Shown piece after piece: positions 27,983-37,240 of a stretch of 64,000 nt of DNA; position 1 is the stretch's first letter, and every line of letters starts with the position of its first letter. The position numbers and the translations under genes were made by a program. The DNA is taken from contig JAGXSS010000039.1 of the NCBI GenBank assembly GCA_018334055.1, forward strand, positions 1 to 64,000, written 5' to 3'. This DNA is from Peptococcaceae bacterium (lineage in GTDB: Bacteria; Bacillota; UBA994). Under the pieces are notes generated by a model, which was not told where the DNA came from, searched no databases, and worked only from the letters and a program-made list of their open reading frames with translations.

Positions 27983-29242
27983 ATGTTAAGGAAAGGTAGC
28001 ACTAAATTGGTGGCTGTGATCATCGCCGTAGTGGTAATTGTCGCGGGGTATGCGGTACATACTTCCCCACGCGCCTTTGCCCAACTCTCGGTCCAGATTA
28101 ACCCGGAAATCTTGCTGACCCTTGATCGCAATCATAGAGTGCTTAAGGCAGAATTCAAAGGGGTGGAGGATTACCCAGCACTTGCCGATTTAGCTCTAGT
28201 CAATGTGACTGCCGATGAGGCACTGGCCAGCATCGCCACTGCCCTTTCCGCGCTCAACTTGCTGCAAGGCAACCGGGAAGTGATGATTGTCGTCGTCCCG
28301 GCCCGGGGAGTAACTGCCGAGCAAATCGCCCCCTTGGCCAGCTCTGCCGAAAAGAGTATCAGAACCCACCTCCAGGGCCTGCCCACTCAAGTGCCTGTTG
28401 CGGCAGCCTTGCTCGGCACAGAACTCTACGAGGCCTTTAACCGCCGCGCCATACCATTGGCCTCCTTCTCGCGCTTCCTGCGCGACGGCCTTACCGAAGC
28501 ACACTTAGCCGCCATTGTGGCTTTACAGACCGAATTGGCATTAGACGCCACCCTGTTTGCCAAGGAGTTTCGGAGCATCGTCAAGTCCTTCATGGACCTC
28601 CACGAAGTGAGTGCCGACGAAAAAGCGGCCTTGGACTTACTCAAGGTGGCCCTCCAAGCCGACCCTAGCCTACAGTCGGTGTACCATACTGCCTCGGCCC
28701 TCGCTGATATGACTGAGGCAGGTATTGCCCCTCTCCATACCAAGGCACTCCTTGCCCTGCGCCAGAACCTTGACCCGAAAGTCTTTCGCCAAGAGTCGTC
28801 CTCGCTGGCCTCGGCCCTCATTGATATGTATGAGGTGGGGATTAAGCCCGAAATCGGCCTCGCGACCATTGCCGCTGCCATTAAGGCGGACCCATCATTA
28901 GAAGAACTCGACACCATCACCTCGGCCCTAGTTGATCTTATCGAGCGGGGCATTCCGGTGGAAGAAGCGGTTCTTCAGCTAAACGCCGCCATGGTGGCTG
29001 ACCCCACTCTGCAAAACCTCGATTCATTGCTTGGCCTCACGGATGACAGAGGCCGTGGCCAGGGCAGAGGCGACCACGAGGACAGGGCTCGCGACAACAA
29101 GAAGGATGCAGCAGACGACCAAGAAGATGAAGATGAAGATGAAGATGAACAGGAAAAAGAGCGTTACGAGGATAAGGATGAGGACGAACAGGAGGGTCAG
29201 GGGAAAAAGAACAAGCCTAGAGGGAAGAAGACCGGCAACTAA
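27983..29242 (+). CDS. Second RsgI-like exported/membrane protein with helical repeats and charged tail
   Basis: N-terminal TM VAVIIAVVVIVAGYAV; QLSVQINPEILLTLDRNHRVLKAEFKG; Asp/Glu/Lys-rich tail DQEDEDEDEDEQEKERYEDKDEDEQEGQGKKNKPRGKK. SD GAGGTGAT before ATG 27983. Confidence 0.6.
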   Translation: MLRKGSTKLVAVIIAVVVIVAGYAVHTSPRAFAQLSVQINPEILLTLDRNHRVLKAEFKGVEDYPALADLALVNVTADEALASIATALSALNLLQGNREVMIVVVPARGVTAEQIAPLASSAEKSIRTHLQGLPTQVPVAAALLGTELYEAFNRRAIPLASFSRFLRDGLTEAHLAAIVALQTELALDATLFAKEFRSIVKSFMDLHEVSADEKAALDLLKVALQADPSLQSVYHTASALADMTEAGIAPLHTKALLALRQNLDPKVFRQESSSLASALIDMYEVGIKPEIGLATIAAAIKADPSLEELDTITSALVDLIERGIPVEEAVLQLNAAMVADPTLQNLDSLLGLTDDRGRGQGRGDHEDRARDNKKDAADDQEDEDEDEDEQEKERYEDKDEDEQEGQGKKNKPRGKKTGN

Positions 29243-29254
29243 CAACTTCTACAC

Positions 29255-29295
29255 AGAAAAGAGTTACCCCGTCACCAGCGGGGTAACTCTTTTCT
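29255..29295 (+). terminator. Rho-independent terminator of the sigma/RsgI-like operon
   Basis: AGAAAAGAGTTACCCCG-TCACCAG-CGGGGTAACTCTTTTCT. Confidence 0.88.
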
Positions 29296-29551
29296 CATGG
29301 TTAATAGGGAGCTGCTGCCCTTGCCATAGAGAACAAAGGCGCAATATATTGCTAAAACTTAATATAATATTTGCACAGTTCTCGTTGTATAACGCTCTGC
29401 ACGGCATTATACTTTATCTATAGTCATAGGTAGTGCGACTTGGAAATTGCGCAGTAATCAAGGACTAAGGAGGTGTTGCTAGCACCCGCACCCGCACGGC
29501 ACCGGCTCTTTTTGCCATCGAAGGATTTGAATTGAAGGGGGGAGGTTTATT

Positions 29552-31528
29552 TTGGGTAAACACGTTTTGCTGGTCGTTTCCATACTTTCTTTGCTGGCGG
29601 CGTTGTTCATCGGCATCCCGCCGGTTGTTGCCCAGGGGCCGATACGCGTACTCATTAACGCAAGCCCCTTAGTCTTAGAAGTCGCACCAGTCATTCAAAA
29701 CGGTCGCACGCTCGTTCCTATGCGCGCTATCTTTGAAGCGCTGGGGGCCAGAGTACACTGGGACCAGGCCACCAGCACTGTTACCGCCTACCGGCGCGAG
29801 CGCGCCATAGTCCTTACCATCGGCAGCACCACCGCCTGGGTCAACGGGCCGCCGGTGCAACTGGCAGTTCCGCCGGTCATTGTCGAAGGTCGCACCATGG
29901 TTCCTCTGCGCTTCGTGGCTGAGGCCCTTGGTGCCGAGGTCGCTTGGCAGGACGACCCCCCAACCGTCACTATCACTCACACCCCCTACGTGCCTCCACC
30001 CGTTGGTGGCACCCTAGCGCTCGGATCTATTGCTGACCCGGTGATCTTAAACCCCATCCTCTCCACAGACACCGCCTCGGCGGCCATTCACGGACGCACC
30101 ACCTGGGGCTTAGTACGAAGCGATGTAAACCTCAGTCCCATGAATGCCATCGCCGATCGCTGGACATGGGATCAAACAGCACTGACCTGGCGTTTTTGGT
30201 TGAACCCGAACGTCAGGTGGCATGACGGCACCCCGGTGACTGCTCGCGACGTAAAATTCACTTTCGACACCGTAGCGCATGCCGAATACGACGGCCCTCG
30301 CCGTCCGGCGGTAACTCATGTGCAAGAGATCATCGCGGTCAGCGACCATGTTGTCGATTTTAGAATGCGACAGGTTGACTCCGCCTTCTTATTTAACATC
30401 GGCCTGGGGTTGATTCCACACCACATCTTAGGCCATGTACCGGTGCGGGAGCACCGTGCCCACCCCACGAGCCGTACGCCCATGGGGAACGGCCCCTACC
30501 TTTTTACCCGCTGGGTATCCGGACAATTCGTGGAGCTGACCCGCAACCCAGACTTCTTCCAAGGCGGAGGGAGGCCCTACATTCAGAGCGTTATCACCCG
30601 CACCTACCCGGATATCAATGTCATGCAGGCTGCTTGGGAAAATGGCGACATTGACTGGTTTGGCGCGCTACTCACTGACCACATTGACCGCATCATGCGC
30701 GAACATGCCCAGCGTGCCTACTTTAAAGAGGTGCCAAGCCACGGTTATGACTATGTGAGCTTCAACCTTGAGCATCCCATTCTTAGTGACCGCCGCGTGC
30801 GCGAGGCCCTGGTAGTGGGACTTGACCGCCGGGCCATGGTCGACACTGTCCTCGACCGGCGAGGGCAGGTCATCCACGCTCACCAAGTGCCGACTTCCTG
30901 GGCTACCGGGGCCCAGGGACTGAACCCCTACACTCACAGTGCGGTGCGAGCACGTCAAATGCTCGATGCCGCCGGATGGCGAGTGCCGGCGGGTAGCCGT
31001 GATGGAGTGCGCATGAAGGACGGCCAGCGTTTGACCTTGCGCCTCATGACCAATGCGGGGAATGCCATCCGTGCCGATATCGCCGCCCTCGCCGAAAGCT
31101 ACTGGAAGCGCATCGGGGTAGAATTGGTGGTCGAAATCCTCGAGTGGTCCGTAATGCTCGCCCGTTTTAGTCGGGTGGAGTATGACATGGTGCTCATCGG
31201 TTGGTCTCTTGGGCTTGACCCTAGTGGTTTTTCCTTCTTCCACTCCTCCCAAGCGGTGAGAAATCCAGCCGGCGTTGTGCCAGGGTTTAACCGCGGCCAG
31301 TTCCGTAATGCCGAGGCCGACAGACTGATAGAGGCTGGACGCGCCACCATGGATCTCGCCGAAAGACGGCGCCTCTACCATGAGCTTGACCGCATTTTGA
31401 ATCACGAGCTACCCTATATTTGGATCTTCCAACGCACGGTGGTCACGGCGATCGCCAATCGCGTGCAAGGAGTACAGTGGGGGCCCATCGGTGCTTGGTT
31501 TAGCGAAGCCTGGTTTATAGGGCGGTAA
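29552..31528 (+). CDS. Family 5 extracellular solute-binding protein fused to an N-terminal copper-amine-oxidase-N-like stalk domain
   Basis: Signal peptide; VLINASPLVLEVAPVIQNGRTLVPMRAIFEALGARVHWDQ...VIVEGRTMVPLRFVAEALGAEVAW repeats, then SBP_bac_5 motifs WRFWLNPNVRWHDGTPVTARDVKFTFD. TTG start with GGGGGGAGG SD. Confidence 0.87.
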   Translation: MGKHVLLVVSILSLLAALFIGIPPVVAQGPIRVLINASPLVLEVAPVIQNGRTLVPMRAIFEALGARVHWDQATSTVTAYRRERAIVLTIGSTTAWVNGPPVQLAVPPVIVEGRTMVPLRFVAEALGAEVAWQDDPPTVTITHTPYVPPPVGGTLALGSIADPVILNPILSTDTASAAIHGRTTWGLVRSDVNLSPMNAIADRWTWDQTALTWRFWLNPNVRWHDGTPVTARDVKFTFDTVAHAEYDGPRRPAVTHVQEIIAVSDHVVDFRMRQVDSAFLFNIGLGLIPHHILGHVPVREHRAHPTSRTPMGNGPYLFTRWVSGQFVELTRNPDFFQGGGRPYIQSVITRTYPDINVMQAAWENGDIDWFGALLTDHIDRIMREHAQRAYFKEVPSHGYDYVSFNLEHPILSDRRVREALVVGLDRRAMVDTVLDRRGQVIHAHQVPTSWATGAQGLNPYTHSAVRARQMLDAAGWRVPAGSRDGVRMKDGQRLTLRLMTNAGNAIRADIAALAESYWKRIGVELVVEILEWSVMLARFSRVEYDMVLIGWSLGLDPSGFSFFHSSQAVRNPAGVVPGFNRGQFRNAEADRLIEAGRATMDLAERRRLYHELDRILNHELPYIWIFQRTVVTAIANRVQGVQWGPIGAWFSEAWFIGR

Positions 31529-31551
31529 TTTAACCTTGCAATTAACAAAAT

Positions 31552-31589
31552 AAAGAAGGCGCCTCGCTTTTTTGCGAGGCGCCTTCTTT
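31552..31589. terminator. Bidirectional terminator between the SBP gene and the encapsulin gene
   Basis: AAAGAAGGCGCCTCGC-TTTTTT-GCGAGGCGCCTTCTTT. Confidence 0.88.
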
Positions 31590-32424
31590 AGCCGAAGACC
31601 ACGATGGCGTCTTTTCTTTTAATCCTAAAGAGGGCCGTCTCGAGCACTCTGAGGCTGTGGTTGAGTCTATCCGGGCCGAGGTAGCCGGTGATCATGTCCT
31701 GTCCGATGACGAGGTCCATGTTTTGCGCCTCACTGCAGACTAGGACCGCACTGTCAGTGCCGAGCACCGCGCTTTGGAACAAATGCCCCTCCACGAGCTT
31801 CCCGACGCGCTCCGATTCCAAGAGCCCGGTATGGGGCTGCACTCTCTGCATCTGTCGATACAGATCAGGGCTGACCACCAGAGCAAAATTACTGACTAGG
31901 CCCTGCCCTAACAATAATTCAATCCCCTGGGCTACATCGATAAAGGCGCTTTCTCCCTCGTTCCAGTTTCCCTTGGCAATGCGGCGCACTCCCGCTGCCG
32001 TCAAGAGCCCCTCATAACCAAGCTCTGGGTTGCCGAGAAAAATGAGCTCGTCTTCCTTCTTGGCGCAGATGGCTGCCGCTCCGATTAGGCTGGACAAGTC
32101 TAAGGGCAAACCATACTGATTGCTATGTTCGAGGTCTCGCCACGCTATTTTTAAATCCTTGTAGACCATAGGTATTTCGACAAAGCAGCGACTCCGAACG
32201 GCTAAGGGGCCGCATTCGTCTTCGCCGAAAAACTCTATTTGCCCACAGTTTGCGGCTGTAAAAGTATCTACGTTGATGCTCTGCACCCCCGCCCCAAGCG
32301 GTCCGTAAAGGCTGATAAAACGCCTCCCCACGAGCACTTGGCGGGCGATTTTAACCACTGTTTCGTCTATTTTCTCCCATTGCTCCGGGGTGAAAGGAGC
32401 ATCCTTGCGCAGTAAGAATTCCAT
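31588..32424 (-). CDS. Family 1 encapsulin shell protein (linocin M18/CFP29 type)
   Basis: APFTPEQWEKIDETVVKIARQVLVGRRFISLYGPLGAGVQSI, DLEHSNQYGLPLDLSSL, IFLGNPELGYEGLLTAAG, NWNEGESAFIDVAQGIELL, FALVVSPDLYRQMQ, GQDMITGYLG. Confidence 0.96.
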   Translation of the reverse strand: MEFLLRKDAPFTPEQWEKIDETVVKIARQVLVGRRFISLYGPLGAGVQSINVDTFTAANCGQIEFFGEDECGPLAVRSRCFVEIPMVYKDLKIAWRDLEHSNQYGLPLDLSSLIGAAAICAKKEDELIFLGNPELGYEGLLTAAGVRRIAKGNWNEGESAFIDVAQGIELLLGQGLVSNFALVVSPDLYRQMQRVQPHTGLLESERVGKLVEGHLFQSAVLGTDSAVLVCSEAQNMDLVIGQDMITGYLGPDRLNHSLRVLETALFRIKRKDAIVVFG

Positions 32425-32437
32425 CTCCTACACCTCC

Positions 32438-32782
32438 CTACTCTTTTTTTAGGCTGCCGATGGTTGAACGATTATTAATTGGCATCCCCAGGGCCGTTAA
32501 CATTTCTCTGACTTCGCCTTCGCCCTCGGCAAAGTGCTCGGCCTCCTCGGGGTCTAAGTAGCGCAAGAGGGCCATCAATTCGCCTACATGGACTTTCTCT
32601 TCATCCCTAATGTCACCTATCACCTTTTTAGCTACAGGGTCGTCGGTGGCTAGCACATGGGCGTCATAGACAAATATCGCTTCTAGTTCACCGGCGATGT
32701 TGAGACGAATGGCCTGGATGAGCTCTTCCTTAGCAATTTTCCTGTTGACATTCCCTTGGAATGGGTTGGCAAAATTTGGCAT
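32438..32782 (-). CDS. Encapsulated ferritin-like protein (encapsulin cargo) with C-terminal targeting peptide
   Basis: ELIQAIRLNIAGELEAIFVYDAHVLATDDPVAKKVIGDIRDEEKVHVGELMALLRYLDP plus terminal STIGSLKKE (encapsulin cargo-loading consensus); 13 nt from the encapsulin gene. Confidence 0.94.
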   Translation of the reverse strand: MPNFANPFQGNVNRKIAKEELIQAIRLNIAGELEAIFVYDAHVLATDDPVAKKVIGDIRDEEKVHVGELMALLRYLDPEEAEHFAEGEGEVREMLTALGMPINNRSTIGSLKKE

Positions 32783-32856
32783 ATTGCACCCTCTTTCTAT
32801 AATTGTCCCACTATTAGTATACCAAAAAATCCCGCTATCATCTATGGCCTTACCAA

Positions 32857-33531
32857 CTAAAACAGCTGCGTCAGTATCACCGCATAAAACATGGCCGGCA
32901 AAAGATTGCCCAGGCGTATTTTCTTGAGCTCCAGAATATTGATGCCAATGGCTAAAATGAGGAGGCCCCCCGTGGCCGACATTTCACGAACGGCGGCGGC
33001 GGTCAACCACGGCGCAATCGTGCCGGCGAGCAAGGTTATGCCCCCTTGGTAGAAAAAGACCGCAACAGCAGAGAAGACTACCCCCACACCCATGGTGGAG
33101 GCAAATACTATCGCCGACACCCCATCGAGCATTGCCTTGGCGAAGAGAGTGGCATGGTTGCCGGTCAAACCGCTTTCAAGGCTTCCGGTTATCGCCATAG
33201 CCCCAACACAGTAAATGAGGCTGGTAGTGACGAAAGCTTGCCCAATTTGACTCTCGCCCCGCATAAACCTCTTCTCTAGCCTTTGGGCGAGACTGTACAG
33301 TCGCCCCTCTATGTCGAGCCACTCCCCGGTCAGCCCTCCGAGGACGAGGCTGCCGATGACAATCAGCGGGTTGCCCGTCTCTAGCGCCTTGGTCAAACCA
33401 ATGAGTATAACGGCCAAACCTAGGCCATGCAGCACTGTCTCTTTGCTCTTTTCGCTAATGCCCCCGCGCAATACCAGCCCGAGCAGAGCTCCCACGGCAA
33501 TGGCCAGAGCATTGACTATTGTCCCTAACAT
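32857..33531 (-). CDS. DUF554 family membrane protein
   Basis: MLGTIVNALAIAVGALLGLVLRGGISEK, HGLGLAVILIGLTKALETGNPLIVIGSLVLGGLTGEWLDIE. Confidence 0.9.
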   Translation of the reverse strand: MLGTIVNALAIAVGALLGLVLRGGISEKSKETVLHGLGLAVILIGLTKALETGNPLIVIGSLVLGGLTGEWLDIEGRLYSLAQRLEKRFMRGESQIGQAFVTTSLIYCVGAMAITGSLESGLTGNHATLFAKAMLDGVSAIVFASTMGVGVVFSAVAVFFYQGGITLLAGTIAPWLTAAAVREMSATGGLLILAIGINILELKKIRLGNLLPAMFYAVILTQLF

Positions 33532-33533
33532 TC

Positions 33534-34679
33534 CTAACTCACCTGCGCTATCTCTAAAACTGCCTCCAGAAGCAAGTCGATGTCACTTTCGGTGGAAAAT
33601 GGTCCGGGGCTAACCCTCACCACGCCTTGCTTACTTGTGCCCAGCGTCTGGTGAGCGAGGGGGGCGCAGTGCAGCCCGGCCCGAGTGGCTATGCCAAATT
33701 CTCCATCCAGAATATGCGCCACTTCCGTCGAACCCATGTCCAGAATGTTGAAGGCCACGAGGGGGGCACCTAGGGACTGACCATAGAGCCTCACCTTGGC
33801 TATGCTTTCTAGGCCACTCCGCAGCTGCCTGATTAAGCCACTTTCGTGGCGATAGATGTCGGCCATGCCCCGCGTGGCGAGGTAGTCCAGCCCCGCTGCG
33901 AGCCCCACAATCCCGACCGTATTTAGGGTGCCAGCCTCCAGGCGGTCCGGAAAAATCTGCGGCATCTCGGCCTCGGCAGAAAAACTCCCTGTCCCACCGT
34001 AAACCAACGGGGCAATATGGTGGACCCGCGGACCCACAAAGAGTGCCCCGAGACCGGGCGGACCAAGGAGTGATTTGTGGCCTGGCACAGCCAATATGTC
34101 TATCCCCATCTGCTCGACGTCTATGGGGAAAACCCCAGCCGTCTGCGCAGCATCGACGAGCAAGAGCAACCCTGCCTGCCTCGCCACCGCGCCGACCTCC
34201 GCTATGGGCAAGAGCGTGCCGCAAACATTCGAGGCATGGGTCATGGCGATTAAGCGCGTGTTGGGACGAACGGCCGCTGCCAGCAATGCGGTCTCCACTG
34301 ACCCATCGCTTGTACCCGGCACCACGGTCACTTCAACCCCCTGCTGCGCTAAGTGGTGCAAGGGACGGACTACAGCATTGTGCTCCATAGAGGTGGTAAT
34401 ACAGTGATCTCCGGGGCGGAGCACGCCCAACAAGGCCATATTCAAAGCCTGCGTGGCATTGGCGGTGAACACCAGCCGCGAGGCATCTTTCACCCCGAGC
34501 AGTGCCGCCAGTTGCTGGCGGCAGGAGAAGACGGACCTGCCGGCCGCCAAGGACAGGCTGTGACCCCCGCGACCTGGATTGGCGGCACCATCGCGGATGA
34601 AGGCAGCCATGGCCTCACCCACCAAAAAAGGCTTCGGCCAAGTGGTGGCCGCATTATCCAAGTAGACCTGCTTCTTCAT
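33534..34679 (-). CDS. Aminotransferase class V / cysteine desulfurase family protein
   Basis: VYLDNAATTWPKP, TSMEHNAVVRPLHHL, VDAAQTAGVFPIDVEQMGIDILAVPGHKSLLGPPGLGALFV, AGLHCAPLAHQTLGT. Confidence 0.9.
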   Translation of the reverse strand: MKKQVYLDNAATTWPKPFLVGEAMAAFIRDGAANPGRGGHSLSLAAGRSVFSCRQQLAALLGVKDASRLVFTANATQALNMALLGVLRPGDHCITTSMEHNAVVRPLHHLAQQGVEVTVVPGTSDGSVETALLAAAVRPNTRLIAMTHASNVCGTLLPIAEVGAVARQAGLLLLVDAAQTAGVFPIDVEQMGIDILAVPGHKSLLGPPGLGALFVGPRVHHIAPLVYGGTGSFSAEAEMPQIFPDRLEAGTLNTVGIVGLAAGLDYLATRGMADIYRHESGLIRQLRSGLESIAKVRLYGQSLGAPLVAFNILDMGSTEVAHILDGEFGIATRAGLHCAPLAHQTLGTSKQGVVRVSPGPFSTESDIDLLLEAVLEIAQVS

Positions 34680-34680
34680 A

Positions 34681-35535
34681 CTAACTCCCCTGCCTGAGCA
34701 TTAGCTCCATTAGGCGCTCCAATTCCTCGGAGTTATGATAGGCGATTTCTATAGTGCCCCCCGGTCCTTGGTGCTTGAGTTCCACCTTGGTTTGCAGGCA
34801 GTCCCGCAGACGGTCCTCCGCCTCGCGGTACTCCAGCGAGAGCACGCCCCTTGTTTTCGAGGCCGTTGTTTCACGTGAAACATTTTGCAGGCGATGAGCG
34901 GCCTTTTCCGCTTCCCGAACGGTCAATCCCTGTCTGGCAATCCGCAAGGCGAAGGACTCGCGGAGGTGCTCCGGAACAGCTAAAACCGCCCTCGCCTGTC
35001 CGGCGCTCAGTTGTCCCTTTAACACGAGGTCCGCTGCCAGCTGGGGCAATGTTAGCAGGCGTAGCGTGTTGGCCACATGGGAGCGACTCTTGCCGAGGCG
35101 AATAGCAATCTTCTCTTGCGTATAGTCGAGCTCAGATAAAAGGTGGCTAAAAGCTGCGGCCTCCTCGAGCGGGTTGAGGTCCTCTCGCTGCAAATTTTCA
35201 ATGATGGCTATTTCCGCGCTCTCTAAATCAGTCATCTCCCTGACCAAGGCGGGAATCTCGGGCAAACCAGCCAGCCTCGACGCCCGCAGCCGCCGCTCAC
35301 CCACCACCAATTCGTAAGCGTCGCCCCGCGGCCGAACCGTAATGGGCTGAATGACACCATGTTGACGAATGGAATCGGCTAACTCCTTTAACTCCTCATC
35401 CGCAAAAATCTTACGCGGTTGATGAGGATTGGGTAAAATGCGCTCAAGGGCAATCTGTAATACACCCTCATTGGCAGCGGCCTCCATGTCGGTAATCAAG
35501 GCCTGCAAGCCCTTTCCTAACCGCTGCTTAAGCAC
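34681..35535 (-). CDS. parB: Chromosome partitioning protein ParB (Spo0J)
   Basis: KQRLGKGLQALI N-term, PNPHQPRKIF, VVGERRLRASRLAGL, IENLQREDLNPLEEA; GTG start overlapping the parA 3' end. Confidence 0.96.
   Translation of the reverse strand: MLKQRLGKGLQALITDMEAAANEGVLQIALERILPNPHQPRKIFADEELKELADSIRQHGVIQPITVRPRGDAYELVVGERRLRASRLAGLPEIPALVREMTDLESAEIAIIENLQREDLNPLEEAAAFSHLLSELDYTQEKIAIRLGKSRSHVANTLRLLTLPQLAADLVLKGQLSAGQARAVLAVPEHLRESFALRIARQGLTVREAEKAAHRLQNVSRETTASKTRGVLSLEYREAEDRLRDCLQTKVELKHQGPGGTIEIAYHNSEELERLMELMLRQGS
34867..34882. promoter_or_regulatory. parS: parS centromere site
   Basis: Perfect 16-bp palindrome TGTTTCACGTGAAACA inside parB. Confidence 0.97.
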
Positions 35536-36292
35536 GCTCCAACACCTCTTTCGCCAATTCCCTATAGACCTCGCTCCCCTTGGAACGTGGGTCATAGGTC
35601 ATGATCGGTTGACCATGGCTGGGGGCCTCACTCAAACGGACATTGCGGGGCACAATCGCCACAAAGACTCTCTCCTTGAAAAATGACTTAACCTCTTCGA
35701 CCACCTGTGCCGCTAAATTCGTGCGGGAATCATACATGGTCAGCAAGGCCCCCGTCACCACAAGGTTGGGGTTGAGATGGCGCTGGACTAAGGTCACCGT
35801 GCTCATCAGTTGGCTGAGCCCCTCGAGGGCGTAGTATTCGCACTGCACGGGGATAAGCACGCCGGAGGCGGCCGTCAACGAGTTCAATGTGAGTAGCCCG
35901 AGGGAGGGCGGGCAATCGATGAGGATATAATCATAACTGGAGAGGAGCGGCAATAAAGCCTCCCGCAGTTTTATTTCCCGCTGCATGGCCAAGACTAACT
36001 CCACCTCGGCTCCTGCCAATTGGATGGTGGCGGGCGCAAGATCAAGGCCCTCATTCCCGGTAGGCAAAATGACCGCATCCATGGGCAGTCCGTCAATCAG
36101 GACATTGTAGATGCACTTTTTGATGCGCCGACGATTAATCCCCAGTCCGGAAGTAGCATTACCCTGAGGATCTATATCCACTAACAACACCCGCTGCCCA
36201 ATTTCCGCAAGCCCCGCACCCAAGTTAACGGCGGTCGTGGTCTTCCCCACACCGCCTTTTTGATTGACAATGGCAACTACTTTTGCTGGCAT
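35528..36292 (-). CDS. parA: Chromosome partitioning ATPase ParA (Soj)
   Basis: VVAIVNQKGGVGKTTTAVNLGAGLAEIGQRVLLVDIDPQGNATSGLG deviant Walker A. Confidence 0.96.
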   Translation of the reverse strand: MPAKVVAIVNQKGGVGKTTTAVNLGAGLAEIGQRVLLVDIDPQGNATSGLGINRRRIKKCIYNVLIDGLPMDAVILPTGNEGLDLAPATIQLAGAEVELVLAMQREIKLREALLPLLSSYDYILIDCPPSLGLLTLNSLTAASGVLIPVQCEYYALEGLSQLMSTVTLVQRHLNPNLVVTGALLTMYDSRTNLAAQVVEEVKSFFKERVFVAIVPRNVRLSEAPSHGQPIMTYDPRSKGSEVYRELAKEVLERA

Positions 36293-36342
36293 TACCTTCT
36301 TCACCTCAACAACTACTTCGGGGGTAGCATCGCCCGCCCGCC

Positions 36343-37161
36343 TCACCTGCGCTTGACGATGCGCACTACCACCTCATAATACCCTTCCTCATCCATCTCC
36401 GTCACAGAAGCCTCGACGCCATTGCGCTTCATGAGGTCGACTGCATCCCGCACCGTATTGACAAAAATGCGCACATCACGCACCAAGAACTTGCGCAGAG
36501 GCTTTGCCGTGGAGGCCAAGACTGCAGCCTCGAGTCCCTCACCACCGAGGCACCGTTCCACAGCCTCTTCCACTTGACGGACGGTCATATCAGCCCGCAC
36601 AACTTGCAAGGCGACCTCTGTCTGCAATGTTACATCCTCAATTTTGAGCAGAGCGCGCGCCTGCCTCTCATTCACCGCACCAGTTGCTAGCATCTCCTTA
36701 ACTTCACCGGATAAGCGAAGCAAACGACGCTTATTGGCGATGGTGGACTGGCTCTTGCCCACCCTCTTGGCTAGCTCTTCCTGTGTGATCTGGAACTCAG
36801 AGAGCAGCTGGTCATACGCGAGCGCCTCCTCTAGGACATTTAAGTCCTCGCGCTGAATATTTTCAATGAGAGTGGCCTGGGCGACCTCCTGATCGGTGTA
36901 TTGCCGCACCACCGCGGGAACAGTGGCTAACCCAGCCCCCTTGGCGGCCCGCAGGCGCCTCTCCCCCGCGACCAGCTCATATCCTTGGCCAATCCTCCGC
37001 ACCACGACCGGTTGTATAATTCCGACTTGCAGTATCGAATCCCGCAGTTCAGCCAAACCCTCTTCGGTAAAGGTTTTGCGAGGCTGATATGGGTTAGGCT
37101 TCACGTCGTCCACCTTAAGCTCTATAACCCGCTCAAGGTTACCGCCACCAAACCACCTCAT
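36343..37161 (-). CDS. noc: Noc-like nucleoid occlusion/ParB-family protein
   Basis: ParB fold (NPYQPRKTF, VAGERRLRAAKGAGL, IENIQREDLNVLEEALAY, LAKRVGKSQSTIANKRRLLRL) located between rsmG and parA, as in Bacillus. Confidence 0.85.
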   Translation of the reverse strand: MRWFGGGNLERVIELKVDDVKPNPYQPRKTFTEEGLAELRDSILQVGIIQPVVVRRIGQGYELVAGERRLRAAKGAGLATVPAVVRQYTDQEVAQATLIENIQREDLNVLEEALAYDQLLSEFQITQEELAKRVGKSQSTIANKRRLLRLSGEVKEMLATGAVNERQARALLKIEDVTLQTEVALQVVRADMTVRQVEEAVERCLGGEGLEAAVLASTAKPLRKFLVRDVRIFVNTVRDAVDLMKRNGVEASVTEMDEEGYYEVVVRIVKRR

Positions 37162-37240
37162 CGCCGCATCCCACTCCTTTGTCATTACACTCTACGGCTT
37201 ATAATTCGCTACCGCAAAATTCCTTCCTTCTCCGCATCGC

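Noticed and set aside
30668-31405. 245-aa minus-strand ORF
   Set aside because: Lies wholly antisense to the solute-binding protein gene; no family motifs.
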